DNA from: Dryas octopetala | Lineage: Eukaryota; Streptophyta; Magnoliopsida; Rosales; Rosaceae | Direction of reading: 5' to 3' | Assembly (NCBI GenBank): GCA_963921425.1 | Contig: OY992832.1 | Span: forward strand, 18,636,835 to 18,700,834 | DNA length: 64,000 nt | Shown here: one piece after another, positions 1 to 12,317 of the stretch | Layout of the letters: every line of letters begins with the position of its first letter | Numbering within the stretch: position 1 is the stretch's first letter | Program-made: the position numbers and the translations under genes | The notes under the pieces: generated by a model | What the model saw: only the letters and a program-made list of their open reading frames with translations | Database searches by the model: none | Told to the model about the DNA's origin: nothing

Positions 1-2712
1 GCAGAGCCTTTTACTTGTTGAAATTGCAGAGCCATTTACTTGTGGAAATTGCAGTTGAGCAAGGTTTTATTGTTCTTGTATCTCATTACTTTTTGTTTGT
101 TACTTTGTTGTTTAATTATCAGTATAAATATCAAATATGTCAAGCAGAAAATTTGAATCAGGGTATGAAAAACTTAAGAAGAAAAAAAGAATAGAAAAAC
201 TAATTCAATCTCAAAAAGGAGCTCTTGATAAGTTTGTTATTAACAATAAAGAACCAAGTCAATACCCAAATCAAGGACTAAGTCAAGAACCAAATCAAGA
301 GCCAATTCAAGAACACAACCAAGAACCAAGCCAAGAACAAAACCAAGAACCACACCAAGAAACAAGCCAAGAACTAGGCCAAGAACCAAGTCAAGAACCA
401 AATGAAGATGTAACAAATATTTATGATCCTTGCCAATGGAAAAACATCAATACAAACATAAGAAATTTATTAGTGGAAAGAGGTCTCATTAAAGACTTTG
501 AATTCAATTTTCCTAACGATGAAAACTCTAGACATTTCTCTACAAGACATTACAATGGGAAATTAGCAAATGGAGAAGAACGTGAAAGAACATGGCTAGT
601 TTATTCAAAAGAGTTGGATAGAGTATATTGTTTTTGTTGTAAGCTATTTAATTCAAAGACTAGTAGAAGTCAATTGGCTAATGAAGGATGTAAAGATTGA
701 AAAAATCTTAGTGAAAAGCTAAGAAGTCATGAAGCAAGTATTGAACATGTGACTAATATGGGTAGTTGGATTGATTTAGAATTAAGATTGGAAAAAAATA
801 AAACAATAGATAAAAAATTACAAGAACACATTAACAAAGAGAAAGAGCATTGGAAAAAAGTATTATTAAGAATTATTGCAGTTGTAAAAAATCTTGCTAA
901 AAAAAATTTGGCATTTCGTGGAAAAAATGAGAAGATATATCAAGAAAATAATGGAATTTTTTTAAGCTTTATCGAAACAATTGCAGAATTTGATCCAACA
1001 ATGGAAGAACATCTTGAACGTATAAAAAATGGTGATGTTCATAAACATTATCTTGGTCATAACATACAAAATGAATTGATAGATATGTTAGCATGTGCAA
1101 TTAAAATTGAAATTCTTAAAAAAGTTAAAGAGGCAAATATTTTTCAGTTATACTTGATTGCACACCAGATATAAGTCATCATGAACAAATGTCTCTTATA
1201 TTGTGTTGTGTGGATCTTTCAAAAAGTCCAATAACTATAGAAGAATTCTTTTTAGGATTTTTAAAAGTAGATGATACATCACGAAATGGACTTTTTGATG
1301 AACTTATAAGTGAAATAACAAATCTTGAACTTAATATTAATGACATAAGAGGACAAGGATATGATAATGGATCTAACATGAAAGGGAAAAATCGAGGAGT
1401 ACAAAAAAGATTGTTAGAAATAAATCCAAGAGCATTTTACACTCCATGTGGTTGTCATAGTCTTAATCTTGTACTTTGTGACATACCCAATTCTTGTTCT
1501 AAAGCTAAAACATTTTTTGGAGTGTTACAACGTGTGTATAAATTATTTTCTTCTTCACCTAAGCGGTGGAAAATTTTTGAAGATAATGTAACTAGTTTAA
1601 CTGTTAAAGCATTGTCACAAACACGTTGGGAAAGTCGTATAGCAAGTGTCAAAGCAATAAGTTACCAAGCTCCACAAATTAGATATGCTTTACTCCAAGT
1701 AGCAAAGCTTAGTGACTTAGATCCCATATCAAAAAGTGAAGCCGAAACATTATCAACATATGAGATTGAAAACTTTGAATTTTTATTGGGCATGATTATT
1801 TGGTATGACATATTATTTGCTATTAACTCTGTTAGTAAAAACTTGCAATCCAAAGACATGCATATTGATGTTGCCATACACCAATTAAAAGGTTTGATTT
1901 CTTTTTTTGAAAAGTGTAGGGAAAATGGATTTGAATGTGCTTTGATTTCAGCTAAAGAGATTGCACTTGAAATGGAAATAGATCCTATTTTTCGTGAAAA
2001 ACGTAAGGTTTATAGAAAAAAACAATTTGATGAGAATGTGAATGATGAAACAACTCAATTAGCTGAGGAGTCTTTTAGAGTTGAGTATTTTTTATATATA
2101 ATAGATCATGCTATTTCTTCACTTCAAAGTAGGTTTGAACAATTTCAAACATATGAACAAGTTTTTGGTTTCTTATATGATTTGAAAATTTTAAAGTCAT
2201 TAGTCAATGATGATTTGAAAAGTAAGTGTCTTCATCTTGAAGAGTTTTTAAAAGATGGCAACACTTCTGATATTGATGGATTAGATCTTTTTCAAGAATT
2301 AAATGTTTTAAGAGAAATGTTACCAACAGAAACAAAAACTCCAATTGAACTACTCAATTTTATTGCGAGGTTTGATTCTTTTTCAAATGTTTGGATTGCA
2401 TATAGAATATTATTGACAATACCTGTAACTGTTGCTTCTGCAGAACGAAGCTTTTCAAAATTAAAACTAATAAAAACTTATTTACGGTCAACTATGTCAC
2501 AAGAAAGATTAAATGGGTTAGCTATGTTATCTATTGAAAAAAATTTGGTAAAACAATTGGAATATAAAAATTTAATCACTAATTTTGCATCTCAAAAAGC
2601 AAGAAGATTAATTTTTCAATAATTTTTTTTTTAAAAATATTTTTGAATAATATATTTAGAAGGCCTCTTTGTAGTTTCGCCTTAGGCCTCACTTTTTATT
2701 GAGCCGCCACTG
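1..2712 (+). mobile_element. Decayed hAT-superfamily DNA transposon (left end outside window)
   Basis: The stretch encodes a broken hAT transposase of the TTF-zinc-finger/DUF4371 type and ends at 2712 in gagccgccactg. On the other strand this reads CAGTGGCGGCTC, the kind of terminus usual for this hAT group (CAG-GGCGG). The matching 5' terminus and the target-site duplication lie left of base 1, so the element cannot be closed. The first 60 bases hold two near-copies of a roughly 29-bp unit starting gcagagcc, probably subterminal repeats. Superfamily assignment rests on the encoded protein; the end is inferred from the terminal motif. Confidence 0.8.
137..2622 (+). pseudogene. hAT transposase (TTF-type zinc finger, DUF4371, hAT dimerisation domain), disrupted
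   Basis: Three open segments, 137-700, 749-1174 and 1189-2622, together make one transposase. Order: a Gln/Glu/Pro-rich tract of QEP-like repeats (about residues 40-90); a TTF-type zinc finger (VYCFCCKLF, then the conserved GCKD-stop-KNLSEKLRSHE region); a DUF4371 core; CGCHSLNLV; and a C-terminal hAT dimerisation domain ([18 protein letters not shown], then [11 protein letters not shown]). The first two segments share a frame and are separated only by TGA at 698-700, where this family has a conserved Trp (TGG to TGA). A one-base deletion near 1135-1138 then shifts the frame: after it, frame 1 reads [17 protein letters not shown], the expected continuation. Two lesions make the copy inactive. 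The rest is little decayed, which suggests fairly recent death. Confidence 0.85.
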
Positions 2713-2724
2713 ACTTGAGCAGCT

Positions 2725-2940
2725 CAAAATCCCAAAGTTAAAACCTAACATGCAGCCTCTACAAAACCCACTCTACATCCTAGGAGAGAAAATACACCTT
2801 CAAATCGGGGGAGAACTTTATTATGAATTAAAATAATTTTCTTATAATTAAAATGACTTTCTTATAAATTTTAAAAACTTTATTATAAATTAAAAGAATT
2901 TTTTTTATAAATTTTAAAACATCTCCGATCTCCATCTAAA
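2725..2940 (-). repeat. Dispersed hairpin-repeat family, copy 1
   Basis: Read on the minus strand, this piece runs from an AT-rich part through cgatttgaaggtgta and gtagagtggg to gttaggttttaact. The same order appears on the plus strand at about 27955-28235, with weaker relatives at 46.3-46.7, 47.7 and 49.6 kb. This copy starts 13 bases after the hAT terminus and lacks the second half of the hairpin seen in other copies. No coding capacity. Transposon class unknown. Confidence 0.6.
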
Positions 2941-3640
2941 AACTATTCTTTTAAAGGACCCAAACCTAATTATCTCTTGATTTTATCTTATAAACACGAA
3001 ACCTATAAGCATACAAAAACATTGTGATTTGAGTAATTGAATTACAAGATTTTAAATTAAATGAAATAGGTGTTTGACAATCAAATGGTTCAAGTGTCTG
3101 TGTCATATTCTTATGCACGCTTATAAGAGAAATTCCCATGTTTGAAAACCTCAAAATGTTCGAATATCTGCCACTGATTTCAAGAAAAATGGTTCGTAAA
3201 TTTGGTCAACAAGATATAATATATATAATTCATGACTTGATATAAATGGAAGATGTTGAGAAAACTTGAGAAGAAGCAAAAGCAACCCCACCATACAGAA
3301 ATTGATCACATTGATTTGCTGTATTGCAAATATATAATAACTTAATTCTCAAATCCATACAAAATTTGAGAGCCACTCCCTTCCTTTGCAGGCGGCAATT
3401 ACCATGGTGAAAGAAACTGGTAAGGTAAATTTCTCATGGGTAAATTTCTCTTCTCTTATAAAACTAACAATGTGTAAGATGCATAAAACTTTGGCTCAGC
3501 AAAGGGATAAAATAGTCCAATTCTCTTCTTCAACACCCCCTTTCCCTTCATGGCCGAGTGTTGTAAACATTTACAAAATGAGGGAAAGAGGTTGTGAGGG
3601 TGGGGATCGTGGCTTTGTTTAAGATGATAAATTTGATATT
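2941..3640. other. Intergenic, probable 3' flank of the DUF707 gene
   Basis: AT-rich sequence without a convincing gene. The part next to 3641 is presumably the 3' UTR of the minus-strand DUF707 gene; no clear polyadenylation signal was chosen. The small ORF at 3386-3622 has no recognisable domain. Confidence 0.5.
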
Positions 3641-6001
3641 TTACCCCCTTCCTGCTCTAGCAAGGTAAGCCTGGTCTGCGCCGAGGAGGCGAGCCTGGAA
3701 TTCGGCCCACTCATTTTTGCACCTTGCTCTCACCTGCATGAGGGAACCAGGCAAGAAAAAGTGAAAAGTTGGTCAAAATAGTTTTATGTTGTTATTTTCC
3801 AATAATTATAAATGGAAGGATTTGAATTCACTAATCCAATAAATATGTCGAAAGGAGGCCCTTAAAATCATGGGTTATATGGCCTATGCAGTAACAACCA
3901 CAGAGAAATCTATTCAAGTAGCGTAGATCGTAACATAAAAAGAAAAAGAAAAAGGTAAAAAAAGTGTAGAATGTGAAATAATGATCTATATACCATGTCA
4001 CGTACCCCTTCCCATGGAGCTTTGCCATCATCCCGCTTTCCCTGAAAATTATTGATGATTTAAAAATGATCAAGGCTTTATTAGGGAAACTAAACAAAGT
4101 GGTTAACATTATTTAATCAAAAGATATGCATTAACATAAACTCAGGATAACATTTTTATTTACCGGAAAAAAAAAAAAAATAACTCAGTATAACAACAAA
4201 AGCAAGTTTCTACATCATGATATGATATTATTCAAGGGAAGTTTCATCCCATGCTATGTTCTTTCAAGGTAGAGAAAGAGAGATTAATAACTTGAAATCT
4301 TTTCAAAACAATGAAAAGAGAGGAGAATAGATACTAAGGATGACTCACCTGACTCCCAAGAGAAGGAATTACTTGATGAACAATCCACTGTGAATCAACT
4401 ACGCCGATCTTTTCATGTGCAGGCTGGTGAGACAAAAAGAATGGAAAACAAAAGCCTCAGGGTTTTCTCAGAATAGAAAGGCCTAGCTCATCTAGCAGTT
4501 ACAAAAGTTTTTAATGAAAGGGTAACGCATGCCTACTTTACTATTCCAGATAAATTGAATTCCAAAAGTTAGAGAGAGCCACATTTCTGTAATCCACACA
4601 TAGAATCAGTCCATCTCATAAACATTTTAATGATAAAATGTCCATAAAGGACATGCATTCGTAACGACAGCAAAGTTTAATACACTATTAAATGATCTAT
4701 CCAACACAGGTTAGGCAGAATTCTTTTTATTTTTGGTCAAGCCATAGTTCTCTTGATTAATATTCCATATATACTTGTATTCAAATCATTTAACTATTTA
4801 TCGATTGGGCTAGAATCGGATTGGCACTGGTTTTCAAGTTCCTTGGTGTACACATGCAGCCCAACATTGCCACCCTAATCTTAAAACATTATTTGTTTTG
4901 TTTCAAGGAAATCCTCTGTAGACATTATATGAAAATTAAGCTTTGAACTTTCATGCAAAGGTAACAAGAGTATCACTTAATAAAGTTAAAAAATGTTTGT
5001 TTCTTTTATAAATATCTTTCATTCCTTTTAAATCTTTATGCTGTGAAATGGACAGGAAATAAAAGGTGATGGCAGTAACCAATCAACAAGGAAAATCAAA
5101 TCAAACTGTGAGTTTTACTAAGCCCTTACTGCTGTGCTAGCAGGCATCTCCTGATTCAGGTTTCATAGTAAGTAATTGAAACATAGCCAATCATAAAAGG
5201 CAAATAACAGAGCGGGAAAAATCCGAGTAATGAAAAGAAGAAGAAGAAGAGGTATAGCACAAAAAATGCTAACCTCTACACATCTTCTGAGAGCAAAATC
5301 CAATCCCCATCCATGCACCAAATCATTCTACAAGCATACAACAAAGCATTTCATTACCAATTGCAGGGAAGTTGGTGAAAAAAAAAAAAAAGTAAAAATC
5401 TTTCAAATGAGAAAATCATGTAATTTGGAAAGATCTTGTTTACAAGTGATTATGTATGGATAGCATAGCCAGACAATTCAATACACCATACCTGAATCAT
5501 ATGCCACACACAACGCCAAGCTTTCCGAGAAAAGACAGGGGCCATTATTTCCACAAACCTGAACAACACTCAGATGGAAGTTTTAACTGTTAGAATCATT
5601 CCAACTAAATTTGAGATCAGAACTAAGCAAAAGAACAAATATCCTTCCTTGACAGCTAATGAATCTTCCTTCAAGCTCAAGCTGTAAATTAATCTTGCAA
5701 AATTTGTAAGTATACCCACATTAACAAGCATATCCTCCAGACAACTTAGTAAATACTTCAACTGAATAGAGTTAACATTTACAAATTTGATCATTTTCCT
5801 AACAATAGAAGCACCCAAAAAACCAAATAAAATAAGTAATATAGAAAGATTAAATAGCATAGTGTATAAATGGACAAATTGTCCAGATATCACTAGAGTG
5901 CCAGACGATATATATCCACATTGTTTTAAAGTAGGCAAATTCCCATAAACATAGACACATGTATGCACACACCAATGTAGATGTGCTACACACAATGGTA
6001 C

Positions 6002-6067
<66 letters not shown>

Positions 6068-9016
6068 ATACGCAGCACAAGGAGGTAGATGTGGGTCACT
6101 ACACCAGCCTGGTTTTTCTTCTGTATCCCTGTTTATCAATCCAGACATAAAAAACGCTGAAATTAATTTCCAACACATGACACAGTTATAGCTGTATACA
6201 GAGGGGAAGGGGTGTTGAGTGAGAGAAGAGAAAAAGTACTTGTGAACTTCTCTGTCACCTCTCCTCTTTGTCATCTCCCATGTCAGACCATTATTGGGCT
6301 CAAGACCAGGTTGAGAGATCTCCAAACCATATTTCTTAACCAACTGAATATACCTGGTAAATCACGTGGAGCATCAATTGGAGAATAAGGTTAATGGGAC
6401 ATGACTAGAAAACATGAATGATAAAAAATAAAAATAAAAACTAGAAAACATGATTGATGAAAGAGAAACTTACTTCTCTCCATTGAAATGTTCCACTCCC
6501 AAATCTTCATCCCAAATGAAAATATAATCATATGCTGCTACAACATCAGGATGCAAAAACCTTTTTGCATACCACCTGCAAAACATTGAGAAGTATCTAC
6601 ATGACAACAGGTGTTTCTGTTCGACTCTAGATAAGAATGCAAGAAAAAGGATAAAGACTTCAACTAGTTTAAAAAGCTTGCTAATCGAAAAAAGCTGCAC
6701 AGGTAAGAGTTTTAAACTAGGAAAAGCACTACCAAGACTTACCATTTTGCTTGTGTCTTCACACTTACATGAATCGCCTTCTTTGACCACTCAAATTCAT
6801 CCCATTCACTAGTCCGGCCATCATAGTGAAAAAGCAGTATCATGAAATTCTCAGAGAACTACCAAAACGCAAGAATGAACCTCAGTATTCTTGAACATCA
6901 AATCAATAAATAAAATGAAAAACAAGGAGTGGCACATTTTTTTTAACCTTTTTAACTGCTGCATCAATATTTTTTTTCTGATTAATACCAACAGTAAATG
7001 ACACCAAGTACTTTGGTGTTTTTTTCAGATCCTGCAGAATTCAAAATTGTTATTATAAGATAGATCTAGATAATTAAGCAACATGCACAATCAAGAAAGG
7101 CCTCAAATCCAGAGAGTAACTGTAGGACTACTACTAGTTGGACTACTATTAGCTGCAAGGTCACAGCACAGACACTCACACAAACACACACATATGCATA
7201 CATACAGAATTTGACTAAAAATTTCCACCATCACCTACAACCATATGCCTCCAATAATCATTCCTTCCAATACCCATATCCTTCCTTCCCCCTTTCCATT
7301 TCAAAAGCAAAACCCAGGGATCCTAATTCATTCAGACATCCACATAGACACTTCATAAATATATTAAAAAAATATGCTTAAATTATATGCAATACTGTTA
7401 TTTTCACTATAATCATCAAATATCATACCTCACTGGGTTCACCCCATAATCTGCGCAGATGAAAATCAGATTGTGAAACAATAATTCCTGGCGGTAGTGT
7501 TTCAGCACCATGAGGATTTGTTGGAACATATATCTATGAGCAAATGAACAAAATCATTATAAAGCACTATTAGTTAATGTGATGAACATGATTATGACAG
7601 AAACACTAGCACTAGGGATAAATGTTTATAACTATGATGATCTGGAATCCCAGACTACTCTAAATGCAGCAACATGAAACCACATCACTCAAGAAGTTGC
7701 CACCCAGGCACAAGTTCTAGTTAACAGAAGACTTTAATTGTTGTATATTTTGTGTTAGTATATGGTGAAAGAGAAAAGTGAATACGCAAAAGCAATCTTC
7801 TTCACAGGCAAAATTAAGCAATTTAGACCCACAAAGATTAAAAAAATAAATAAATATTGTTTTTTATTTAATTTTCTTTCACCAATGAATTTTAAAGCTA
7901 GGAGCTACCCTAATCCCGCCCCACCCCTCTTACCACCTAAGAATGGTTTTATGGGCCAAACAATCTTCTGAAGCATAAGTTTGCATCTTCAAGAATTTTT
8001 GTTTTGATTTAATTGTTAGTATGAAAAATTTATCTCTGTCGCTAAACTACTAAAAGAGGCCTAAGCTCATATTCCTCACTTAGGGTACTACTTATGCAAA
8101 TTCTAGTCTTGAATATGCATACTTCCAATTTCATTGCTATATTTTTTAATTTGATCACTTTCAAAGTAAAAATGGGTTTCTTTGATCTCTACAAGAGTCC
8201 TAACAAAGGAATAATAAGAAAATGAGGGATTTGCAGATACATCTAAGGTACGAAAAGATCAAAATAATCCTAAATACACAGCCATGAAAAATTGGACCCA
8301 ATCAATATAGGCTATATGGGTTATAATAAGTTTGGGAATTATTCATTGGAGGATTATTAGTTTCCTAACTATCATATCATATCTTTTTCTAAAGTTAAAA
8401 ACAATCTTGTGCAAAAAGGCACATTTGGTCACCAAAGTTAATATTGAATTCTGACAACTATAATAACAAAAGATCCAACTCCTCTTCAAAATGACATATT
8501 TTGTACAACAAACAATATTGAAAAATCAACAAGAAATACATATACTCTGAGAGTCAGCACAACAAGTACCTTAGGAACACCCTCTGATCCTTCATCTTCA
8601 AGACTTTTGTTTGAATTAGTAGTAGTAGGTCTATGCATATCGGTGAAGGCTACATCAAGAGATGATATAAGGCTTGAAGGTAACCTAATCTGTGAAATTA
8701 AAAAAAATAAATAAATAAATAAACAATTCCAATTCGATAGAAACACAGACTGATGGAGGCCAATGCACCTTGGTTAGAGTAGCAGTGGGCAATGATACAC
8801 CAAGGAAAAATCCAAAGGCAACTCCCAAAATTGTAGTGAAAATACGCCTGGCACTGTCATTTGATTTTTTGAGAACTCCACTGAAAATTAAAATTAAAAA
8901 ATAAAGAGAAAAAAAAAAAAAAAAAAAAACTAATGAGAAACACAGAGTAACATAACAATATTTGCGAAGCATCTGCATCCGTTAATTTATTCGCACCTGC
9001 GCTGCCCAGTGCCCAT
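3641..9016 (-). CDS. DUF707 family protein (putative type II membrane glycosyltransferase-like), 14 exons
   Basis: Coding exons on the minus strand, 5' to 3': 8997-9016, 8769-8880, 8570-8689, 7429-7533, 6948-7031, 6743-6858, 6474-6575, 6240-6353, 6072-6128, 5492-5558, 5274-5327, 4349-4423, 4006-4041, 3641-3733. All junctions are GT-AG and the frame holds throughout, giving 1155 nt and 384 aa, usual for the family. The protein starts MGTGQRSGVLKKSND and has one N-terminal membrane anchor (about residues 20-40, ILGVAFGFFLGVSLP), suggesting a type II Golgi/endomembrane topology. Family hallmarks are all present: SEWDEFEWSKKAIHVSV, WYAKRFLHPDVVAAYDYIF, WDEDLGVEHF, EISQPGLEPNNGLTWEMTKR, EEKPGWCSDPHLPPCAA, GWGLDFALRRCVEP and VVDSQWIVHQ. 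DUF707 (PF05212; 'lysine-ketoglutarate reductase trans-splicing-like' in older annotation) has no firmly known reaction. The gene looks intact. Intron 9 carries a long CT tract right beside its donor site. Confidence 0.93.
6004..6066. repeat. (GA)31 microsatellite beside a splice donor
   Basis: An uninterrupted GA dinucleotide tract. On the coding (minus) strand it is (CT)n beginning at intron position +6 of DUF707 intron 9 (donor GTATG at 6071-6067). The EREREREER-type ORFs across it are translations of the repeat, not genes. Confidence 0.97.
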
Positions 9017-9829
9017 ATCGGTGTTACTGCGTCTGAGACTCAACTCAAAAGCTCACACTCCCAGCAAGAATTCGATTGGTTCAGCAATTTCTTAAGCCAA
9101 TATTGCATTCTTCAATCTCAGAATCCTTGATCAAACAAACTACATTCCCGAAACCTTCACTCCTAATTTGACATAAAACCACAACCAAATCAATTTTACG
9201 ATTCACCCCCTGCTCATTTCTTATACATCACATTCACATTCTTCATCAACAAGTAAAGATCAAAAACTCCTATGAGGCTATCATCCTAACGTACGATTAA
9301 GCAATGAAATTCAATTGCAGCAGAAGAAGTGATTGAAACGATCAAACGAACCGAAACGAACGAAAACGAACAAAAATCAAAACCATACACTGCAAGAAAT
9401 CAAAATCACATTCTTTTTCTAAGGTTCAACAATCAGAAAATTCGAAATCAAAATTCAAACGACACGAACGACATTGCCAGAGGTTCTAGGGATTGAGACT
9501 AACGCGGTTCGCTTCGCCGATCGTATCAGAAAATTCACTGCTTCTCAGAGTCTACACCACCCACACGGCCACGCCTTCTGGTTTTTTTATTTTTTTGCTC
9601 TTTTGGTTTACGAGAGACGGCCTTACGGGCTTTGCAACTGAAAAATGGTTGCTCCATTTAAAAAAAATAAAATAATAACATTGCCCCGCTTTGAGCTATG
9701 ATAAACTTACATGCCCGGGTTTCTCTTACCTTTTCTGAATGCGCGCCACGTACGACGCGTGGGGATGGAAAGTGCGGTGTGTTTATCATATTAGGTGTAC
9801 TTGCCAAAAATGAAAAGAGTATGACGTGT
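9017..9829 (-). promoter_or_regulatory. Probable 5' UTR and promoter region of the DUF707 gene
   Basis: Sequence upstream of the ATG at 9016. It has no ORF of note and becomes GC-richer near 9480-9640 and 9710-9780. A UTR intron cannot be excluded. The transcription start is not visible from sequence alone. Confidence 0.4.
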
Positions 9830-9837
9830 CACGTGTG
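9826..9837. promoter_or_regulatory. G-box / ABRE-like element
   Basis: The core CACGTG lies at 9830-9835 in the context gtgtCACGTGtg, immediately preceded by a second ACGTG at 9824-9828. Such clustered ACGT cores are bound by bZIP/bHLH factors in plants. It sits about 815 bp upstream of the DUF707 start codon; a regulatory role is inference. Confidence 0.4.
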
Positions 9838-10869
9838 TGAGTTATGGTAAATTGGTAATTGCTCGGCAATGCCATTTTGGACACACCAAAATGGTAAGCA
9901 TTTCAAAATTTAGTAAATGCATTCCTATGATAATGTTTTAAGTTTGTCAATGCTTACATGTTTTTTAATCTTTTTATATGCAAAACAGGTGGGCCCCACC
10001 TGTATTTTCCTTTGCTTTTCTCTTTCAAACCAAAAATTTAAGAATTATAATTATGGTTATTTTATACTTTAATTTCCTAATTTTAATTTTTTTTTAATCA
10101 AATTTAGTGTGTAAAATAGTTCGAGTCGGCCTAGTCGGCCTAGAAAAAGAGGGCCTAGGTTATCTATTTGACCCTAAGAGTTGGATGTGTTGTGACGACC
10201 CGACTCTATACCAAACACGCTATATACTCAGATCTTGTTCAAGAGCCTAAAAACCTTCAGGTCAATTTGATCCTACCAAATGCATTGAGCTATTTATGCC
10301 CTATTTGGTAAGATGAGGTTTGAACCTATGATTTATTTAGGTTCTCACTCCATCATATACCACTTGAACTAAAAATGCTTTATTAAAAAAAAAAAGAATT
10401 AAATTATAAAAATATGAAACAAGTACCTATGATTCATTAGGTTCTCACTCCTTCATTATCTATCAATTATATAGCTCATTATATCAGGCTGACTTAGGGT
10501 GAAAAATGTTAGATTCAGGTCCTACTTTTTGCACGGGTTAGGCCAACATCGGCCCGGGCCGGCCAATAGCCCTACAAGTATGAATGGGTTTGAGCCAACC
10601 CATTGAGCCTAGGCCATTTTACATGCCCATAAAATTCATGTAGATAGTTAGTGTTAGTAGTTAAAGGCCGATTATATACTTTTGAGTAATATCAAAATTT
10701 AAAATATTATATTAATAAGGATCCAAAATATTTGGATCTCAAATAATGTGTCAATATACATGTGAGTCATTTACTTGCTAGTAATTTGATCGCAAGCAAT
10801 GTGTGTAGGAGTTGGAGTTAGATTGGTCGTTGTTTTTTCTTCTTAGCATAATGGGTTAGATTTGGTTAA
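9838..10869. other. Intergenic, no gene seen
   Basis: Contains a GC-rich islet around 10535-10610 built from ggcccgggcc/ggcctaggc motifs, and a short tract at about 10310-10400 (ggtttgaacctatg, ending in poly-A) that resembles the internal promoter region of a tRNA-derived SINE. No ORF with a domain. Confidence 0.5.
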
Positions 10870-11288
10870 GGCCCCCGTTTGAGATTGTTGTGAAGGACCC
10901 AAAAGCTACTGTGGATGACAATTCTTAATCACCCACAACAGTTTTGGTGTTTGGTAAAAAAATGAAAAAATGTTTTGCCCCACAATTCTTAACTCCCCAC
11001 AGCAAAAATAGAAAGCAAGTTTGTACGTGATTTTGAAAGCTGCAGTAAATCACAGCAACAATGAAAATTTTATTTTACCCATAATATCTTTATTTTAGTA
11101 ATTATAAATAGCCACAGCAATTTTACATTACAATTTACCAAACACCTTCATACTGTTTTTTGTAGTCACAACACTTTTGAAAATATAGTTTATCAAACAC
11201 TCAACTGCTTTATTTCACAGCTGACTTTACTTTACAGCTGCTTTAGTTCACAGCTGTTTTTTCTCACAGCAATCCCAAACTAAGCCTA
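10870..11288. mobile_element. hAT-like MITE
   Basis: The left end GGCCCCCGTTTGAGATTGTTG and the reverse complement of the right end (GGCTTAGTTTGGGATTGCTG) form imperfect terminal inverted repeats that continue with TGTGA and a conserved agct region. Flanks TTTGGTTA and AAAGGTTA match at 6 of 8 positions, fitting a decayed 8-bp hAT duplication. About 419 bp, non-coding. Confidence 0.65.
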
Positions 11289-11429
11289 AAAGGTTATTAT
11301 GTGTGAGAAAAAAAATTCTTAAAAACGGGTTCAAGTCGAGTGCCTTGTTCACCGTGGACTTGAGAATGAGTTAAAAATAATTGAGATCCTTAATTAAGAA
11401 ATAACCAAGGTGGACGTGGGTTGATATTG

Positions 11430-11735
11430 AGAGCCTGTTTGATAGTGCTTTAAGAAGTGTTGAATACGTTGTTTTTTTTTTTTTTTTTTTTTGGTATTAG
11501 AAGGAATAGAACCCTGAATATATTATAATCCTAACTCATTACCCCACCTTCATCACTAAAAAAAAATTAAAAGTGTTTTTTGATAAATGCTTTTGATAGC
11601 ATTTGACAAAAATAACTAAAAATACTTTGCATTTATAGGAAATACTTAAATTTTCAGACAAAAACAAAAAGGAAATACTTAAATTTGTAATTTGCTTCTA
11701 ATAAAAGTACTTCTACACCAACACTCCCAAATTAG
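11430..11735. mobile_element. hAT-like MITE interrupted by a SINE-like insert
   Basis: Left end GCCTGTTTGATAGTGCTTTA and right end (reverse complement AATTTGGGAGTGTTGGTGTA, then GAAGTACTTTT) resemble ends of the GCCTGTTTGG-type hAT MITEs. The interior is split at about 11471-11565 by a poly-T-headed SINE-like sequence. Boundaries are approximate. Confidence 0.45.
11471..11565 (-). mobile_element. tRNA-derived SINE-like copy
   Basis: On the minus strand: gtgatgaaggtgggg (A-box side), gagttaggattat, then a B-box-like cagggttctattcc and an A-rich tail (the long T run at 11471-11492). Related copies lie at 47316-47412 and 61905-61995. The 5' part of this copy seems truncated. Confidence 0.45.
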
Positions 11736-11786
11736 TCTTTGAGTTGGAGGAGTGTTGCAAAAGTGGTTTTGGTAATCGGTTTAAGA

Positions 11787-11930
11787 GTAATGCTAAGGAG
11801 ACCAGATTTTAGTACCACATTATGTCTCTTTGATAAAGATAGGACCCACCAATACAAGTTGATATCGTCTTTATTAAAGAGGTTATACACAACGTGGTAC
11901 CAAAATATGGTCTTCCTAAAATTATTGTTT
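11787..11930. mobile_element. Small MITE with ~38-bp inverted ends
   Basis: Left end TAATGCTAAGGAGACCAGAT then TTTAGTACCACATTATG; the reverse complement of the right end reads AATTTTAGGAAGACCATATT then TTGGTACCACGTTGTG. Non-coding, about 140 bp. The start AATGCTA recalls the innermost element at 57184-57373. Confidence 0.6.
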
Positions 11931-12317
11931 GTGAGTAACGCTTCTAGATGATTTGATAATGCTTTACTTAAATTTAAACTTGTCTGAATCTCATTTATTT
12001 CTACAAGTAATGTACTTAGTTACCATTTGAATAAATTTGATGAGCTATTAATATTGTATAAAAATTAAATATAGAAAGGAAAACATGAGGCATTGAACAA
12101 TCTATTCCTTTGCTTACAAAGTTACATGAACGACTTTGGTTGCTTAAAAAGTTATGCTCACCACTTTCGGCTGCATTAGAACATTAGCAACACGATCCCA
12201 TTTTTCCTTGCCAAAAATCTATCGCACCAACCCCACCCACATAAAGTACCAAAAAAAAAAAAAAAAAACAATTACAGAACCATTTGTTTTTATATAAATA
12301 AAGAATAATCAATTTTA

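Noticed and set aside
3831-4109. 92-codon minus-strand ORF
   Set aside because: It overlaps exon 13 of the DUF707 gene in the wrong frame.
5959-6150. ORFs with ER/SL repeats over the GA microsatellite (also 24050-24247 and 51117-51383)
   Set aside because: They translate simple GA/CT repeats; both strands are open only because of the dinucleotide repeat.
8486-8978. Two overlapping minus-strand ORFs with apparent membrane segments
   Set aside because: They are exons 2 and 3 of the DUF707 gene read through their introns.
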